Counted from the stretch's first letter, positions 17,031 through 23,940 are shown. The stretch: DNA of 64,000 bases from Terripilifer ovatus (GCA_029222685.1 JARHVB010000083.1:236801-300800); one strand, 5' to 3'. Notes: generated by a model from the sequence alone, not told the origin. Made by a program: numbers and translations.

Positions 17031-17489
17031 ATGAAACGTGCCGTTGGTTACGCCGTTATTGCCTTACTGGGAGTTCCGCTGGCCTTGCCGGCGAACGCCG
17101 GGTTCCTGGATTTTCTGTTCCAGGCGCCTGCGCCCACCGGACGGTATCCGGGCGGTCAGGCTTACGAGAGTCGCCTGCCGGACGAAAGCGATCGTCATGA
17201 GATGCGCCGCATCAGGCGGGACGCCGAACGGCAGCAGGAACTGAGCGATCAGCAGACGATCAGGAACAACCGGGCCAACGTCAAGAAATACCAGGACATC
17301 GCGAAAAACGAAGGCGTGAAGGCCGCCCTCTTCAAGGATCATACTCTGCGCCGCGGCGATATTCTGGTCACCCCCGAAGGTATGGTCGTCTACGACGGCA
17401 GAAAAGGCCGCTTTCAACCATTGGAGCAATCGAGCCTGAAGAATCGGGCCGACCTGCAGAACGTCGCCATAGCGCTTCCCACGGACTAG
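17031..17489 (+). CDS. Hypothetical exported protein with charged coiled-coil segment
   Basis: A 152-residue protein with a signal peptide (AVIALLGVPLALPANA, cut before GF). The mature part has a highly charged stretch DESDRHEMRRIRRDAERQQE and on through DQQTIRNNRANVKKYQD, likely a helix or coiled coil. A compact beta-like end follows (LRRGDILVTPEGMVVYDGRK). GGAG lies 10 nt upstream of the ATG. No family recognised; probably periplasmic. It precedes the PRC-barrel gene by 46 nt. Confidence 0.7.
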   Translation: MKRAVGYAVIALLGVPLALPANAGFLDFLFQAPAPTGRYPGGQAYESRLPDESDRHEMRRIRRDAERQQELSDQQTIRNNRANVKKYQDIAKNEGVKAALFKDHTLRRGDILVTPEGMVVYDGRKGRFQPLEQSSLKNRADLQNVAIALPTD

Positions 17490-17535
17490 TCGGTGGCGTC
17501 TTTTGCAAACAAGAGCTGCAACAGAGGAGAGAACC

Positions 17536-18027
17536 ATGAAAGCATTATCAGGCATTGGAGCGGCGGTTATCCTGTCGGTCCTGACGTCGCAGAGCTTTGC
17601 GCAGGCACCGGCCGCACGGCCCGCCGGCGCCCCGGCGGCAACGACATCGCCCGCCGCGCCCGCTGCCATGCACGGCATGTGGCGTTCTTCCAAGATGATC
17701 GGCGTCGCTGTCTACAACGAGAAGGCCGAGCGCCTGGGCGACATCAACGAAGTGCTGCTGGACGCGAACGGGAAGGTCGGCGGTTATGTCGTCGGCGTCG
17801 GTGGTTTCCTTGGGATGGGCGAGCACGACATTCTTGTCACTCCGGACAAACTGAAGTTCAGCAACGAGCCGATGAAGACCGGCAGCGCCGAAACCGCGCG
17901 TCCCAACACCACCAATCGCCCGGCGCGGGATGCCAAGGAAGTCTGGTACCCCGATCACGCGACGATGGCGGCCACCAAGGACAGCCTGAAGGCGCTGCCC
18001 GAGTTCAAGTACAGCACGTACAACTAA
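17536..18027 (+). CDS. Exported PRC-barrel domain protein
   Basis: A 163-residue protein with a signal peptide ending near SQSFA and an Ala/Pro-rich linker to about residue 45. A PRC-barrel follows: SKMIGVAVYNEKAERLGDIN, EVLLDANGKVGGYVVGVGG and GMGEHDILVTPDKLKF. PRC-barrel proteins are small beta-barrels that bind partners or surfaces; exported forms with this layout are frequent in Hyphomicrobiales and are often linked to stress. The AGGAGAG ribosome site lies 5 nt before the ATG. A perfect hairpin follows 20 nt after the stop. Confidence 0.88.
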   Translation: MKALSGIGAAVILSVLTSQSFAQAPAARPAGAPAATTSPAAPAAMHGMWRSSKMIGVAVYNEKAERLGDINEVLLDANGKVGGYVVGVGGFLGMGEHDILVTPDKLKFSNEPMKTGSAETARPNTTNRPARDAKEVWYPDHATMAATKDSLKALPEFKYSTYN

Positions 18028-18047
18028 GTTTGGTTGCCACGATAGAC

Positions 18048-18077
18048 ATCCGGATGCCGCCCGTGCGGCATCCGGAT
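18048..18077 (+). terminator. Perfect 13-bp stem-loop after the PRC-barrel gene
   Basis: Bases 18048-18060 and 18065-18077 pair perfectly around a CCGT loop. No T-run follows; the sequence continues directly into the ribosome site of an 18098 micro-gene, so it may be an mRNA-stabilising or attenuating hairpin rather than a full terminator. Confidence 0.55.
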
Positions 18078-18097
18078 CGTCCCCGAAGGAAATCGCC

Positions 18098-18172
18098 GTG
18101 AACAATATTATCTACATCATCGGCGCTGTCGTTGTTGTCCTTGCGGTGCTGTCGTTTCTCGGTCTGCGTTAG
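18098..18172 (+). CDS. 24-residue single-span membrane micropeptide
   Basis: A GTG-started frame encoding 24 residues: an NNIIY start, then one uninterrupted hydrophobic span rich in Val, Ile and Leu, ending FLGLR. The ribosome site GAAGGAA lies 7 nt upstream. I recall near-identical tiny proteins (NNIIYI...VLxFLGLR) in rhizobial genomes, but cannot check this here. It sits 70 nt after the PRC-barrel gene on the same strand, separated by the 13-bp hairpin. Function unknown; an inner-membrane peptide is the likely product. Confidence 0.65.
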   Translation: MNNIIYIIGAVVVVLAVLSFLGLR

Positions 18173-18264
18173 AAGCTCCAGGGCACGATCCTGCCGCGGC
18201 GTCTCGCAAGAATGCGGGACGGATACCGGCAACACCGAAATTGTAATTAGTATGATTATAAAAC

Positions 18265-18279
18265 GTCATATTTGATGAC
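18265..18279. promoter_or_regulatory. Candidate operator palindrome upstream of the ArsR-type gene
   Basis: GTCAT-N5-ATGAC is a perfect dyad in an AT-rich 165-nt gap, 60 nt before the regulator start. A second dyad, ATGTG-N11-CACAT (18321-18341), touches the start codon. Either could be an autoregulatory site. Confidence 0.4.
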
Positions 18280-18339
18280 ACATGAAGTTGAATCCCGATG
18301 CATATGGAAATTTGGTCGTAATGTGCTACATCGAGTCAC

Positions 18340-18702
18340 ATGAAGGATGCAGATGTAGTTGCGGCATTTTCGGCGCTGGGTCAGCCAAAACGCCTTGAAG
18401 CTTTCAAACTCTTGCTGACACGAGAGCCCGATGGCCTGCATGCTGGTGACTTGGCGCGCATCATGGATACGCCGTTCAATACGATGTCGGCGCATATGGC
18501 CATCCTGGTACGCACAGGTCTGGTGAGCGCGGCCAAAAAAGGTCGCTATATCACTTACCGGGTCGATATCCCTGAGTTCGTCAGGATGATGGCGTATCTT
18601 TTCAAGGATTGCTGCGCCAGCAGGCCTGACTTGCGCTCCTCGTTGTTCGACGAGTTCAGCCGGATGAATTCCAAGTCGAAATCCCGAGCGAAAACTTCTT
18701 GA
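18340..18702 (+). CDS. ArsR-family winged-helix transcriptional regulator
   Basis: A 120-residue DNA-binding protein: FSALGQPKRLEAFKLLL, the recognition region GLHAGDLARIMDTPFNTMSAHMAILVRTGLV, then the wing AAKKGRYITYRVD. This is the ArsR fold, and the DCCASRPDL tail matches the common end of small ArsR regulators. Two adjacent cysteines (in KDCCASRP) might sense metal or redox, though the classical ELCVCDL metal box in the recognition helix is absent. It lies inside the small-protein cluster, has candidate operators upstream and may control itself or its neighbours. Confidence 0.88.
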   Translation: MKDADVVAAFSALGQPKRLEAFKLLLTREPDGLHAGDLARIMDTPFNTMSAHMAILVRTGLVSAAKKGRYITYRVDIPEFVRMMAYLFKDCCASRPDLRSSLFDEFSRMNSKSKSRAKTS

Positions 18703-18722
18703 TACAATACTTCCGGCAGTGC

Positions 18723-18747
18723 GGAACTAACTACGAAAGATGACGTT
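18723..18747 (+). promoter_or_regulatory. EcfG-type (general stress sigma) promoter
   Basis: GGAAC (18723-18727), 16 nt, CGTT (18744-18747): an exact match to the consensus recognised by the alphaproteobacterial general-stress sigma factor. It ends 46 nt before the DUF1236 protein start. Confidence 0.65.
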
Positions 18748-18793
18748 CTGATGAACCTGCGCTCATCGAGCCGCGCAGCATCAGGAGGTTATC

Positions 18794-19228
18794 ATGATCA
18801 AATCACTCACAGTCGGCGCCTTGCTTTCGGTCGCTGTCCTGGCTGGCGCGCATGCGCAGAGTTCCCGTGACGGCGCGGCCGCCGGCGGCGCTGTATCCGG
18901 CGCGGCAGCCGGCGCTGTCGGCGGCGCCATCGTTGGCGGCCCGGTGGGTGCCGTCGTCGGCGGAGCTATCGGCGCGACCGTCGGTGGCACGGCGGGAGCT
19001 GCCTTCACGCCCGAGGACCGTACCTACGTGCATGGCTACGTGACGCAGCACCGCGTCGACGCGGTGACTCTCGACGAACCGATTGCGATCGGACGTCCGT
19101 TGCCACCTCGCGTGAAGACCTACGTCATCGAAGGCAATCCACGCTACGCGAACTATCGCTATACGCGCGTCAACAATCAGACGCTGCTGATCGATGCCAA
19201 CGGCAACGTGCTCGGTTCGATAGACTAA
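18794..19228 (+). CDS. Exported DUF1236 protein with glycine-zipper segment
   Basis: A 144-residue protein: signal peptide (VAVLAGAHA), then a Gly/Ala-rich glycine-zipper stretch (about 27-73, GGAIVGGPVGAVVGGAIGAT) able to insert in or cross a membrane. The DUF1236 domain follows: TYVHGYVTQHRVDAVTLDEP, IAIGRPLPPRV, and the YRYTRVNNQTLLIDANG end. DUF1236 proteins are small periplasmic or envelope proteins of unknown function, common in Hyphomicrobiales. AGGAGG sits 6 nt before the ATG. A stress-type promoter precedes it and an intrinsic terminator follows, so it forms its own transcription unit. Confidence 0.9.
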   Translation: MIKSLTVGALLSVAVLAGAHAQSSRDGAAAGGAVSGAAAGAVGGAIVGGPVGAVVGGAIGATVGGTAGAAFTPEDRTYVHGYVTQHRVDAVTLDEPIAIGRPLPPRVKTYVIEGNPRYANYRYTRVNNQTLLIDANGNVLGSID

Positions 19229-19232
19229 CCAG

Positions 19233-19264
19233 AAGACCTCCGGGAATCCCGGAGGTCTTTTCTT
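19233..19264 (+). terminator. Intrinsic terminator after the DUF1236 gene
   Basis: A 12-bp stem with an AAT loop (19233-19259) followed by TTCTT begins 4 nt after the stop codon; a textbook rho-independent terminator. Confidence 0.88.
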
Positions 19265-19287
19265 GTTTCAGCTCACAGGAGTCATTC

Positions 19288-19446
19288 ATGGCTGACAATT
19301 CTGGCGGCATCGGTCTGCTTGGCGTCATCATCGGGGCAATTCTGGTTATCGCCCTTGGCGCCTTTTTTCTCGGGGTCATTCCTGGCAGTGGCAGCAAGTC
19401 CGTGGTCGACGTGAACATCAAGCCGCCCGTCACCGCCGGGAAATAG
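19288..19446 (+). CDS. 52-residue membrane protein, unknown function
   Basis: A small gene with ACAGGAG 7 nt before its ATG. The product has a short polar start (MADNSGG), one hydrophobic span (IGLLGVIIGAILVIALGAFF) and a polar C-terminal tail (SGSKSVVDVNIKPPVTAGK). It lies just after the DUF1236 terminator. No family recognised. The good ribosome site, membrane span and neighbours support it as a real gene. Confidence 0.65.
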   Translation: MADNSGGIGLLGVIIGAILVIALGAFFLGVIPGSGSKSVVDVNIKPPVTAGK

Positions 19447-19474
19447 ACACTCAGTCAACCAGAGGAGGATCGAT

Positions 19475-19783
19475 ATGCATAAGTTAGCTTTCGCAGCGGT
19501 TGCGGCATCTACGCTGGTCTCGGCTTCGTCCGCGATCGCCGGCCCGCTCGGTATTACGGCCGCTCCGCCCGCTGTTTCGTCGATGGTCGACGACGTGCGT
19601 CTGGTCTGCAACGAATGGGGCAGATGTTGGCGTACGGGGCCACGCTATGGCTACGGCTATTATGGAGGCCCGCGTCGAGTGTACGGATACGCGCCCGGCT
19701 ATTATCGCGGCGGCCCGCGCTTCTATGGCGGATATCGCCGCGGACCGAGCGTCGAGTTTAACTTTGGCGGCCCGCGCTGGTGA
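19475..19783 (+). CDS. Exported Gly/Tyr/Arg-rich small protein
   Basis: A 102-residue protein with a signal peptide (AAVAASTLVSASSAIA, cut before GP). After a short core with two cysteines (RLVCNEWGRCWRTG), the rest is low-complexity Tyr/Gly/Arg/Pro (GYGYYGGPRRVYGYAPGYYR). Such YGG-rich exported proteins are common in Bradyrhizobium-like genomes; the function is unknown. AGGAGG lies 7 nt before the ATG. It is 28 nt after the 52-residue membrane protein and probably shares its transcript. Confidence 0.75.
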   Translation: MHKLAFAAVAASTLVSASSAIAGPLGITAAPPAVSSMVDDVRLVCNEWGRCWRTGPRYGYGYYGGPRRVYGYAPGYYRGGPRFYGGYRRGPSVEFNFGGPRW

Positions 19784-19844
19784 TGGTGATGAGCGGGGAT
19801 GACGCCCGGCTCAAGCCCCCCGCCGACGTACGGAGCACTTGGCA

Positions 19845-20036
19845 ATGGAAGCCACTCTCGCACTCTGCATAGCGGCAGTTGCCATATGTGCTGCTTGTAC
19901 GCTCGCGCTTTATTTCTTGGTTCCGGAGATTTCGGATCTGCGAAACGAAGCGAAAAAAGCGGCTAAGGCTCAAGAGCCTCAGCCTCGCAGGAGCAAGCTG
20001 ACGCGAGCTCTCACCGATCTCTTTAGGAACACATGA
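19845..20036 (+). CDS. 63-residue single-span membrane protein
   Basis: An N-terminal membrane span (ATLALCIAAVAICAACTLAL) followed by a charged helical tail (RNEAKKAAKAQEPQPRRSKL). The ATG at 19845 has GGAG 9 nt upstream; a TTG at 19839 is an alternative. Its stop codon overlaps an ATG at 20033 that is one possible start of the next gene, so the two are likely translated together. No family recognised. Confidence 0.6.
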   Translation: MEATLALCIAAVAICAACTLALYFLVPEISDLRNEAKKAAKAQEPQPRRSKLTRALTDLFRNT

Positions 20037-20047
20037 CGGAGAAAACG

Positions 20048-20659
20048 ATGTTAAAGATTTCAAGCATTCTGAAGCTGGGCGTCGCTGTGGCGATGCTCGC
20101 AGGGCCAATGACCCTGTCTGTGAAGGCACAGGACAAGCCCGGCGCTTCCGGCAGCGCGCCGTCCGCCGCTCCTTCGGCCCCGGGCGGCGCATCGCGTGGC
20201 GGTGCTCTTGGCGGCGGTGGCGGGGCAGGCGCTGCCTCCAGCGCTCGGCCGTCTGCGCCCGCTGCGGCGCCGGGGAGGGCGCCCGCCGCAGCAGGCGCGG
20301 CTGCGGGCGAGCGCTCCAATATGCGCGGCCCTGCTCCCGATGCTGCGCGAGGCTCGGCCCGCATGCCCGATGGCGACCGCAGCATGAGCCGCGCGCGGCC
20401 GGAGGGTGAGCGGAGCTTCTCGCGGTCGCGATACGACCGCGGCCCTGGTGTCTCCCGATATTCCAGAGAGTCAGGCCCCAATATCCGTGTGCGCATCGGT
20501 GGTGATCGCGGCTATTATTATGGTCCGCGCCACCGCTACTATCGCTATGGGGTAAGGACCTACCCGCGCCACATCGGGCCCAGGTGCGTGGTACGCAAGC
20601 GTCTGGTTCGCACCTGGCATGGTCCGCGTTGGGTCGTGCGGAAGGTGTGCTTCCGCTAG
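20048..20659 (+). CDS. Exported Ala/Gly/Arg-rich protein
   Basis: A 203-residue protein with a signal peptide (LGVAVAMLAGPMTLSVKA), an Ala/Gly/Pro/Ser low-complexity middle (to about residue 95) and an Arg/Ser-rich stretch with repeated RSMSRARPEGERSFSRSRYD. The C-terminus is basic and Tyr/Arg-rich (YYYGPRHRYYRYGVRTYPRH) with two cysteines. The strongly cationic mature protein suggests binding to anionic polymers, such as envelope polysaccharide or nucleic acid, but that is inference. GGAG lies 7 nt before the ATG at 20048; an ATG at 20033 overlaps the previous stop. An intrinsic terminator follows. Confidence 0.7.
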   Translation: MLKISSILKLGVAVAMLAGPMTLSVKAQDKPGASGSAPSAAPSAPGGASRGGALGGGGGAGAASSARPSAPAAAPGRAPAAAGAAAGERSNMRGPAPDAARGSARMPDGDRSMSRARPEGERSFSRSRYDRGPGVSRYSRESGPNIRVRIGGDRGYYYGPRHRYYRYGVRTYPRHIGPRCVVRKRLVRTWHGPRWVVRKVCFR

Positions 20660-20687
20660 ATGGCCCGCGATACGAATATCTGCGACG

Positions 20688-20717
20688 AAAACCCCGCCTT
20701 TCACGGCGGGGTTTTTT
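20688..20717 (+). terminator. Intrinsic terminator closing the small-protein run
   Basis: A GC-rich stem (CCCCGCC/GGCGGGG) extended by A-T pairs, with a short loop and a TTTTTT tail, 30 nt after the stop. Confidence 0.9.
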
Positions 20718-20771
20718 GATGCGTCAGTCGACACATGTTCGCCAGAGCGTTCGGACAATCTTTGGTTGGCC

Positions 20772-20800
20772 TTGACGTGGACGTTGCTTGACGTTCTATC
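20772..20800 (+). promoter_or_regulatory. Possible sigma70-type promoter of the efflux gene
   Basis: TTGACG (20772-20777) and TCTATC (20795-20800) with a 17-nt spacer, 55 nt upstream of the MFS gene. The octamer CTTGACGT occurs twice here, 18 nt apart (20771 and 20789), and could be a regulator site overlapping the promoter. Confidence 0.35.
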
Positions 20801-20855
20801 AAAAGACAGCGATGCGCTATCCGCATCTCGAAACGTCATGGACAAGCCTCCGTAG

Positions 20856-22310
20856 ATGGACTCCATCCTGGCAGAGCCCCGACCCGCTCCGGCGCCCGCC
20901 ATCAGCGAGCGCGAAAAGCGCATGATCATCGGCGGCGTCCTGTTGACGATGCTTCTCGCTGCTCTCGAGCAGACGATCGTCGCGCCGGCGATGACGACGA
21001 TCGCAGCGGCACTCGGCCGCGCCGAGTACCTGCCCTGGATCGTGACCGCCTATCTTCTGGCAGCCATTGCCATGGCGCCGTTGTATGGGAAGCTCTCGGA
21101 CATCTATGGGCGCCGCCGCGTCATCTTCGCCGGTGTCAGCATTTTCATGGTCGGGTCTGTCATCTGCGCGATGGCGCCCAACATGTTCGTCCTCATCGCG
21201 GCACGTGCGGTGCAGGGGCTTGGGGGCGGGGGCTTGCTGGCGCTGACCCAGATCGTGATCGGCGACCTGGTGCCGCCGGCCGAACGCGCACGCTATGCAA
21301 GCTGGACGTCGGGGACATGGGCAATCGCCTGCATCGCCGGGCCGATCCTGGGCGGCATCTTCGCCGAGCATTTGCACTGGTCCCTGATCTTCTGGATCAA
21401 CATTCCGCTCGGCCTCTTCGCATTGGCCATCACCAGCGCTCCGCTGAAGAAGCTGCCCATGGTGAAACGCCCGCACAGCCTCGACTGGGCCGGCGCCGGG
21501 CTGCTGGTCGGAGCGACCACGGCTTTGCTGCTGGCGCTGAACTGGGGCGGCCACGAATATCCCTGGCTGGCCTGGGAGATCCTCGCGATCCTTGCGGTGT
21601 CCGTGGCGCTCTGGATTGCTTTCGGATGGCGCTTGCTGCGCGCCGAAGAGCCTTTCATCTCGCTGCAGATATTGTCCAATCGCATTGTCCTGACGGCCGC
21701 GTTCGCCAACCTGATGCTGCAAGGGGTCCTTCTGGGACTGTCGGTTTTCGTGCCCGTGTACCTCCAGATGCAGGTCGGGCTCACGGCCACCCAGTCCAGC
21801 CTCGGGCTGCTCGGCATGCTGATGGGCACCTTCGCCGGATCGACCCTCAGCGGCCGGCTCATCCCCAAAATGACGCATTACCGGGCCATTGCGGTTTTCG
21901 GATGTCTCGTCGGCGGCGTGGCGCTTTTTGTCCTTGCCGCCCAGGTGGACGGCGCTTCATTCGTTTTCGCGCTGGGACTGCTGGTGTGTGCCGGCTTTGG
22001 CGTCGGAACCGGGTTTCCGGTCGGCACCGTGGCTGTCCAGAATGCCGTCGACTACGCCCATCTCGGTGTGGCGACGGGCGTGCTAACGTTCCTGCGGTCG
22101 CTGGGCGCAGCGCTCGGCGTCGCGTTGCTCGGCGCAGTGGCCTCGAGCTACGGCCTGAGGATCGGCGAGGCAGGAGTGACGGCGTATGGCGGCACGGTGT
22201 TCGCGAAACCATTTGCGGCGGTCTTCATGTCCTGCGGCGTGATCATGATCATTGGACTCGTCGGCTTTCTCCTGATGCCGGAGAAACCGCTGCGCCGGAC
22301 GCAAACCTGA
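20856..22310 (+). CDS. MFS drug efflux transporter, DHA2 (EmrB/QacA-type)
   Basis: A 484-residue proton-driven exporter with about 14 hydrophobic segments. It has motif D1/A features (LEQTIVAPAMTTIAAALG in the first helix, GKLSDIYGRRRV between helices 2 and 3) and a motif-C-like stretch (TWAIACIAGPILGGIFAE). These fit the 14-helix DHA2 family that expels lipophilic drugs or metabolites. It has no fused or adjacent HlyD/EmrA partner and no obvious regulator beside it, so it may act alone like QacA. It lies downstream of the small-protein cluster but after a terminator. Confidence 0.92.
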   Translation: MDSILAEPRPAPAPAISEREKRMIIGGVLLTMLLAALEQTIVAPAMTTIAAALGRAEYLPWIVTAYLLAAIAMAPLYGKLSDIYGRRRVIFAGVSIFMVGSVICAMAPNMFVLIAARAVQGLGGGGLLALTQIVIGDLVPPAERARYASWTSGTWAIACIAGPILGGIFAEHLHWSLIFWINIPLGLFALAITSAPLKKLPMVKRPHSLDWAGAGLLVGATTALLLALNWGGHEYPWLAWEILAILAVSVALWIAFGWRLLRAEEPFISLQILSNRIVLTAAFANLMLQGVLLGLSVFVPVYLQMQVGLTATQSSLGLLGMLMGTFAGSTLSGRLIPKMTHYRAIAVFGCLVGGVALFVLAAQVDGASFVFALGLLVCAGFGVGTGFPVGTVAVQNAVDYAHLGVATGVLTFLRSLGAALGVALLGAVASSYGLRIGEAGVTAYGGTVFAKPFAAVFMSCGVIMIIGLVGFLLMPEKPLRRTQT

Positions 22311-22388
22311 TCAGGGAGAACCGGAAGCACCTGCAATGGCAACCGGGCAGCCGGATTGCTTGAGATATCCTGCACGGCTCATGGATGC

Positions 22389-22396
22389 ATTTTTGG
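22389..22396. repeat. Target site duplication, left copy
   Basis: The octamer ATTTTTGG directly abuts the left inverted repeat; the same octamer abuts the right end at 25030-25037. An 8-bp duplication is what the IS1595 family makes. Confidence 0.9.
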
Positions 22397-22420
22397 GGCG
22401 ATGTTACACTTGACATACCC
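22397..22420 (+). repeat. Left terminal inverted repeat
   Basis: Begins with GGCGATGTTACACTT and ends in ATACCC; it matches the reverse complement of 25006-25029 at 21 of 24 positions. Confidence 0.9.
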
Positions 22421-22458
22421 AACCACGGGACCTAGATTCTAGTGATTGGAGCAATGAC

Positions 22459-23325
22459 ATGGCTAAATCTGTCCTCAACGCCGAACACTTTCAGAACGAA
22501 GAAGCGGCTTTCGCATATGTCGAAGCGCGGCTTTGGCCGAATGGTGCCGTGTGCCCTCATTGCGGTGAAACCGGCCGCGTTGGCCGATTGGCGGGAAAGA
22601 CGACCCGCGCCGGTCTTCACAAGTGCTACGCATGCCGCAAGCCGTTTACGGTTCGCATGGGCACTATCTTCGAATCCTCACACCTGCCGCTCCACCTCTG
22701 GCTGCAGGTTGTCCATTTGATGTGCGCCTCCAAGAAAGGCATTTCGACCCGCCAAATCCAGCGGATGCTCAATTGCAGCATGAAGACGGCATGGTTTCTC
22801 GGTCATCGCATTCGGCTCGCCATGGACCCCGGCTCGGCCGATCCGGTCGGCGGTTCCGGCAAGATCGTCGAGGCAGACGATACCGTTTGGGTTACCAGTC
22901 AGAAAACCCGCCGGAAGGCTGGGCCGAAGAAGCCCAAGGCGACCATCCTGAGCCTTGTGGAGCGCGGCGGTGCGATCCGTTCGATCGTTCTCGACCATCG
23001 CGGTCTTCGCGCCGCACTTCGCGAAAACCTGCATAAGGAAAGCCGCCTTGTGACTGACAGCGCCCAGGCATTCAAAAACATGCTACCGGCGGGCCAGCAC
23101 GAAGCTGTTGACCACTCCAAATACGAGTGGGCGCGGGGTGACGTCCACATTCAGACTCTTGAAGGGTTTTTCAGTGTTTTCAAACGGGGTCTGATTGGCG
23201 TCTATCAGCACGTCGATAAGGCTCATCTTCCTCGTTACACTGCCGAATTCGATTTCCGGTTCAATCACCGGGCGAAGCTCGGCATCGATGACACGCAACG
23301 CCGGACGCCGCCATCCACGGCATGA
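22459..23325 (+). pseudogene. IS1595 family transposase, frameshifted near the C-terminus
   Basis: DDE transposase of the ISXO2-like type. It has an N-terminal zinc ribbon (CPHC at about 31-34 and CYAC at about 56-59), the first catalytic Asp in KIVEADDTVW, the second in LVTDSAQAFK and the Glu in TLEGFFSVFKRGLIGVYQH. The frame ends early at RRTPPSTA. Reading the next 70 nt in another frame gives AAIHGMKGKRLTYRRPDQ and a stop at 23373-23375, which is the usual family C-terminus. A one-base deletion near 23300, compared with the ancestral frame, explains this. All catalytic residues are intact; only about the last 25 residues are changed, so activity may or may not persist. Confidence 0.85.
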
Positions 23326-23373
23326 AGGGCAAGCGCCTGACTTACCGCAGGCCTGATCAAGAAGCGCTGATAT

Positions 23374-23503
23374 AAAAAACAACAGCCCCGCCAAAGCGGG
23401 GCTGCATCTACGCCATGCATGCAACTTGCATCGTCGCCTCGCATGGCGGCCCCTGGTGGGGTCTTAGACGCGGATCGCCGAAGCGAGAGCCGCTAACCCC
23501 ACA
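23374..23503 (-). ncRNA. Predicted transposon-borne small structured RNA
   Basis: On the minus strand three consecutive stem-loops are followed by a U-run. The first is a nested hairpin (TGGGGT/ACCCCA outside, GCGG/CCGC, then TCGC-TTCG-GCGA with a C(UUCG)G tetraloop; 23501-23457). The second is CGCCATGC/GCATGGCG (23448-23411) enclosing TGCAAGTTGCA. The third is a 9-bp GC stem (23404-23383) followed by TTGTTTTTT, an excellent intrinsic terminator. A TTGACA lies about 25 nt before the first stem, next to the toxin stop codon, with a weak -10 (CATATC at 17 nt). The RNA could come from this promoter or be the 3' end of the toxin mRNA. No known family recognised. Confidence 0.6.
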
Positions 23504-23511
23504 GATATGAG

Positions 23512-23940
23512 TCATAGTAGGTGTTTTGTCAAGACCGAGAGGCCGATCGCGGTAAGCACACAGTGACGAATTACCTTTAGGTTTTCAGCGCTTTGCGGGG
23601 TCAAAAGATATTTTCGCTTTCCCGAAATATCCTTGCCAATCCGGATAAGGTCGAGCCTGTGAAACCCCACCGCATTGATCATGTCACCCTTTACCCAGAT
23701 GCCCTCATTTTCCCATGGCGGCGGCAACGGCGGGTTCATATTGATTTGCTTATGGTAGCCCAAAACAGGGTCCGGCGGGTCCGTGCTCAGCGTCACGACC
23801 GTGCACAGGCCGGGTCTCGCCGCGATCTTCGGACTCAGAACCACCACCGGGCGGCGTTTCGCCATCTCCGGAATACGGAAGCCCGAACTGAAGTCGCACA
23901 TAACGACGGTGCCGGCGAGAGGATGTTCTGCAATTGGCAT
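23512..23940 (-). CDS. MazF/PemK-like (growth inhibitor) toxin-family protein
   Basis: A 142-residue protein with the opening of the CcdB/PemK fold: PLAGTVVMCDFSSGFRIPEM, then KRRPVVVLSPK, and a CTVVTLSTDPP strand. In MazF/PemK proteins these strands form an RNA-cutting site, with the Arg of KRRP and a following Ser/Thr important. The C-terminal region (WVKGDMINAVGFHRLDLIR) fits the family's later strands. The ATG at 23940 has only a weak ribosome site. No antitoxin-like gene is directly upstream on the same strand, which is unusual for this family. A frame extending to 24087 lacks family similarity in its added part. It converges on the transposase. Confidence 0.75.
   Translation of the reverse strand: MPIAEHPLAGTVVMCDFSSGFRIPEMAKRRPVVVLSPKIAARPGLCTVVTLSTDPPDPVLGYHKQINMNPPLPPPWENEGIWVKGDMINAVGFHRLDLIRIGKDISGKRKYLLTPQSAENLKVIRHCVLTAIGLSVLTKHLL

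Noticed and set aside
18985-19003. TGGCAC followed by TGC, considered as a sigma54 promoter
   Set aside because: It lies within the DUF1236 coding region and the spacing to a GC element does not fit TGGCAC-N5-TTGC.
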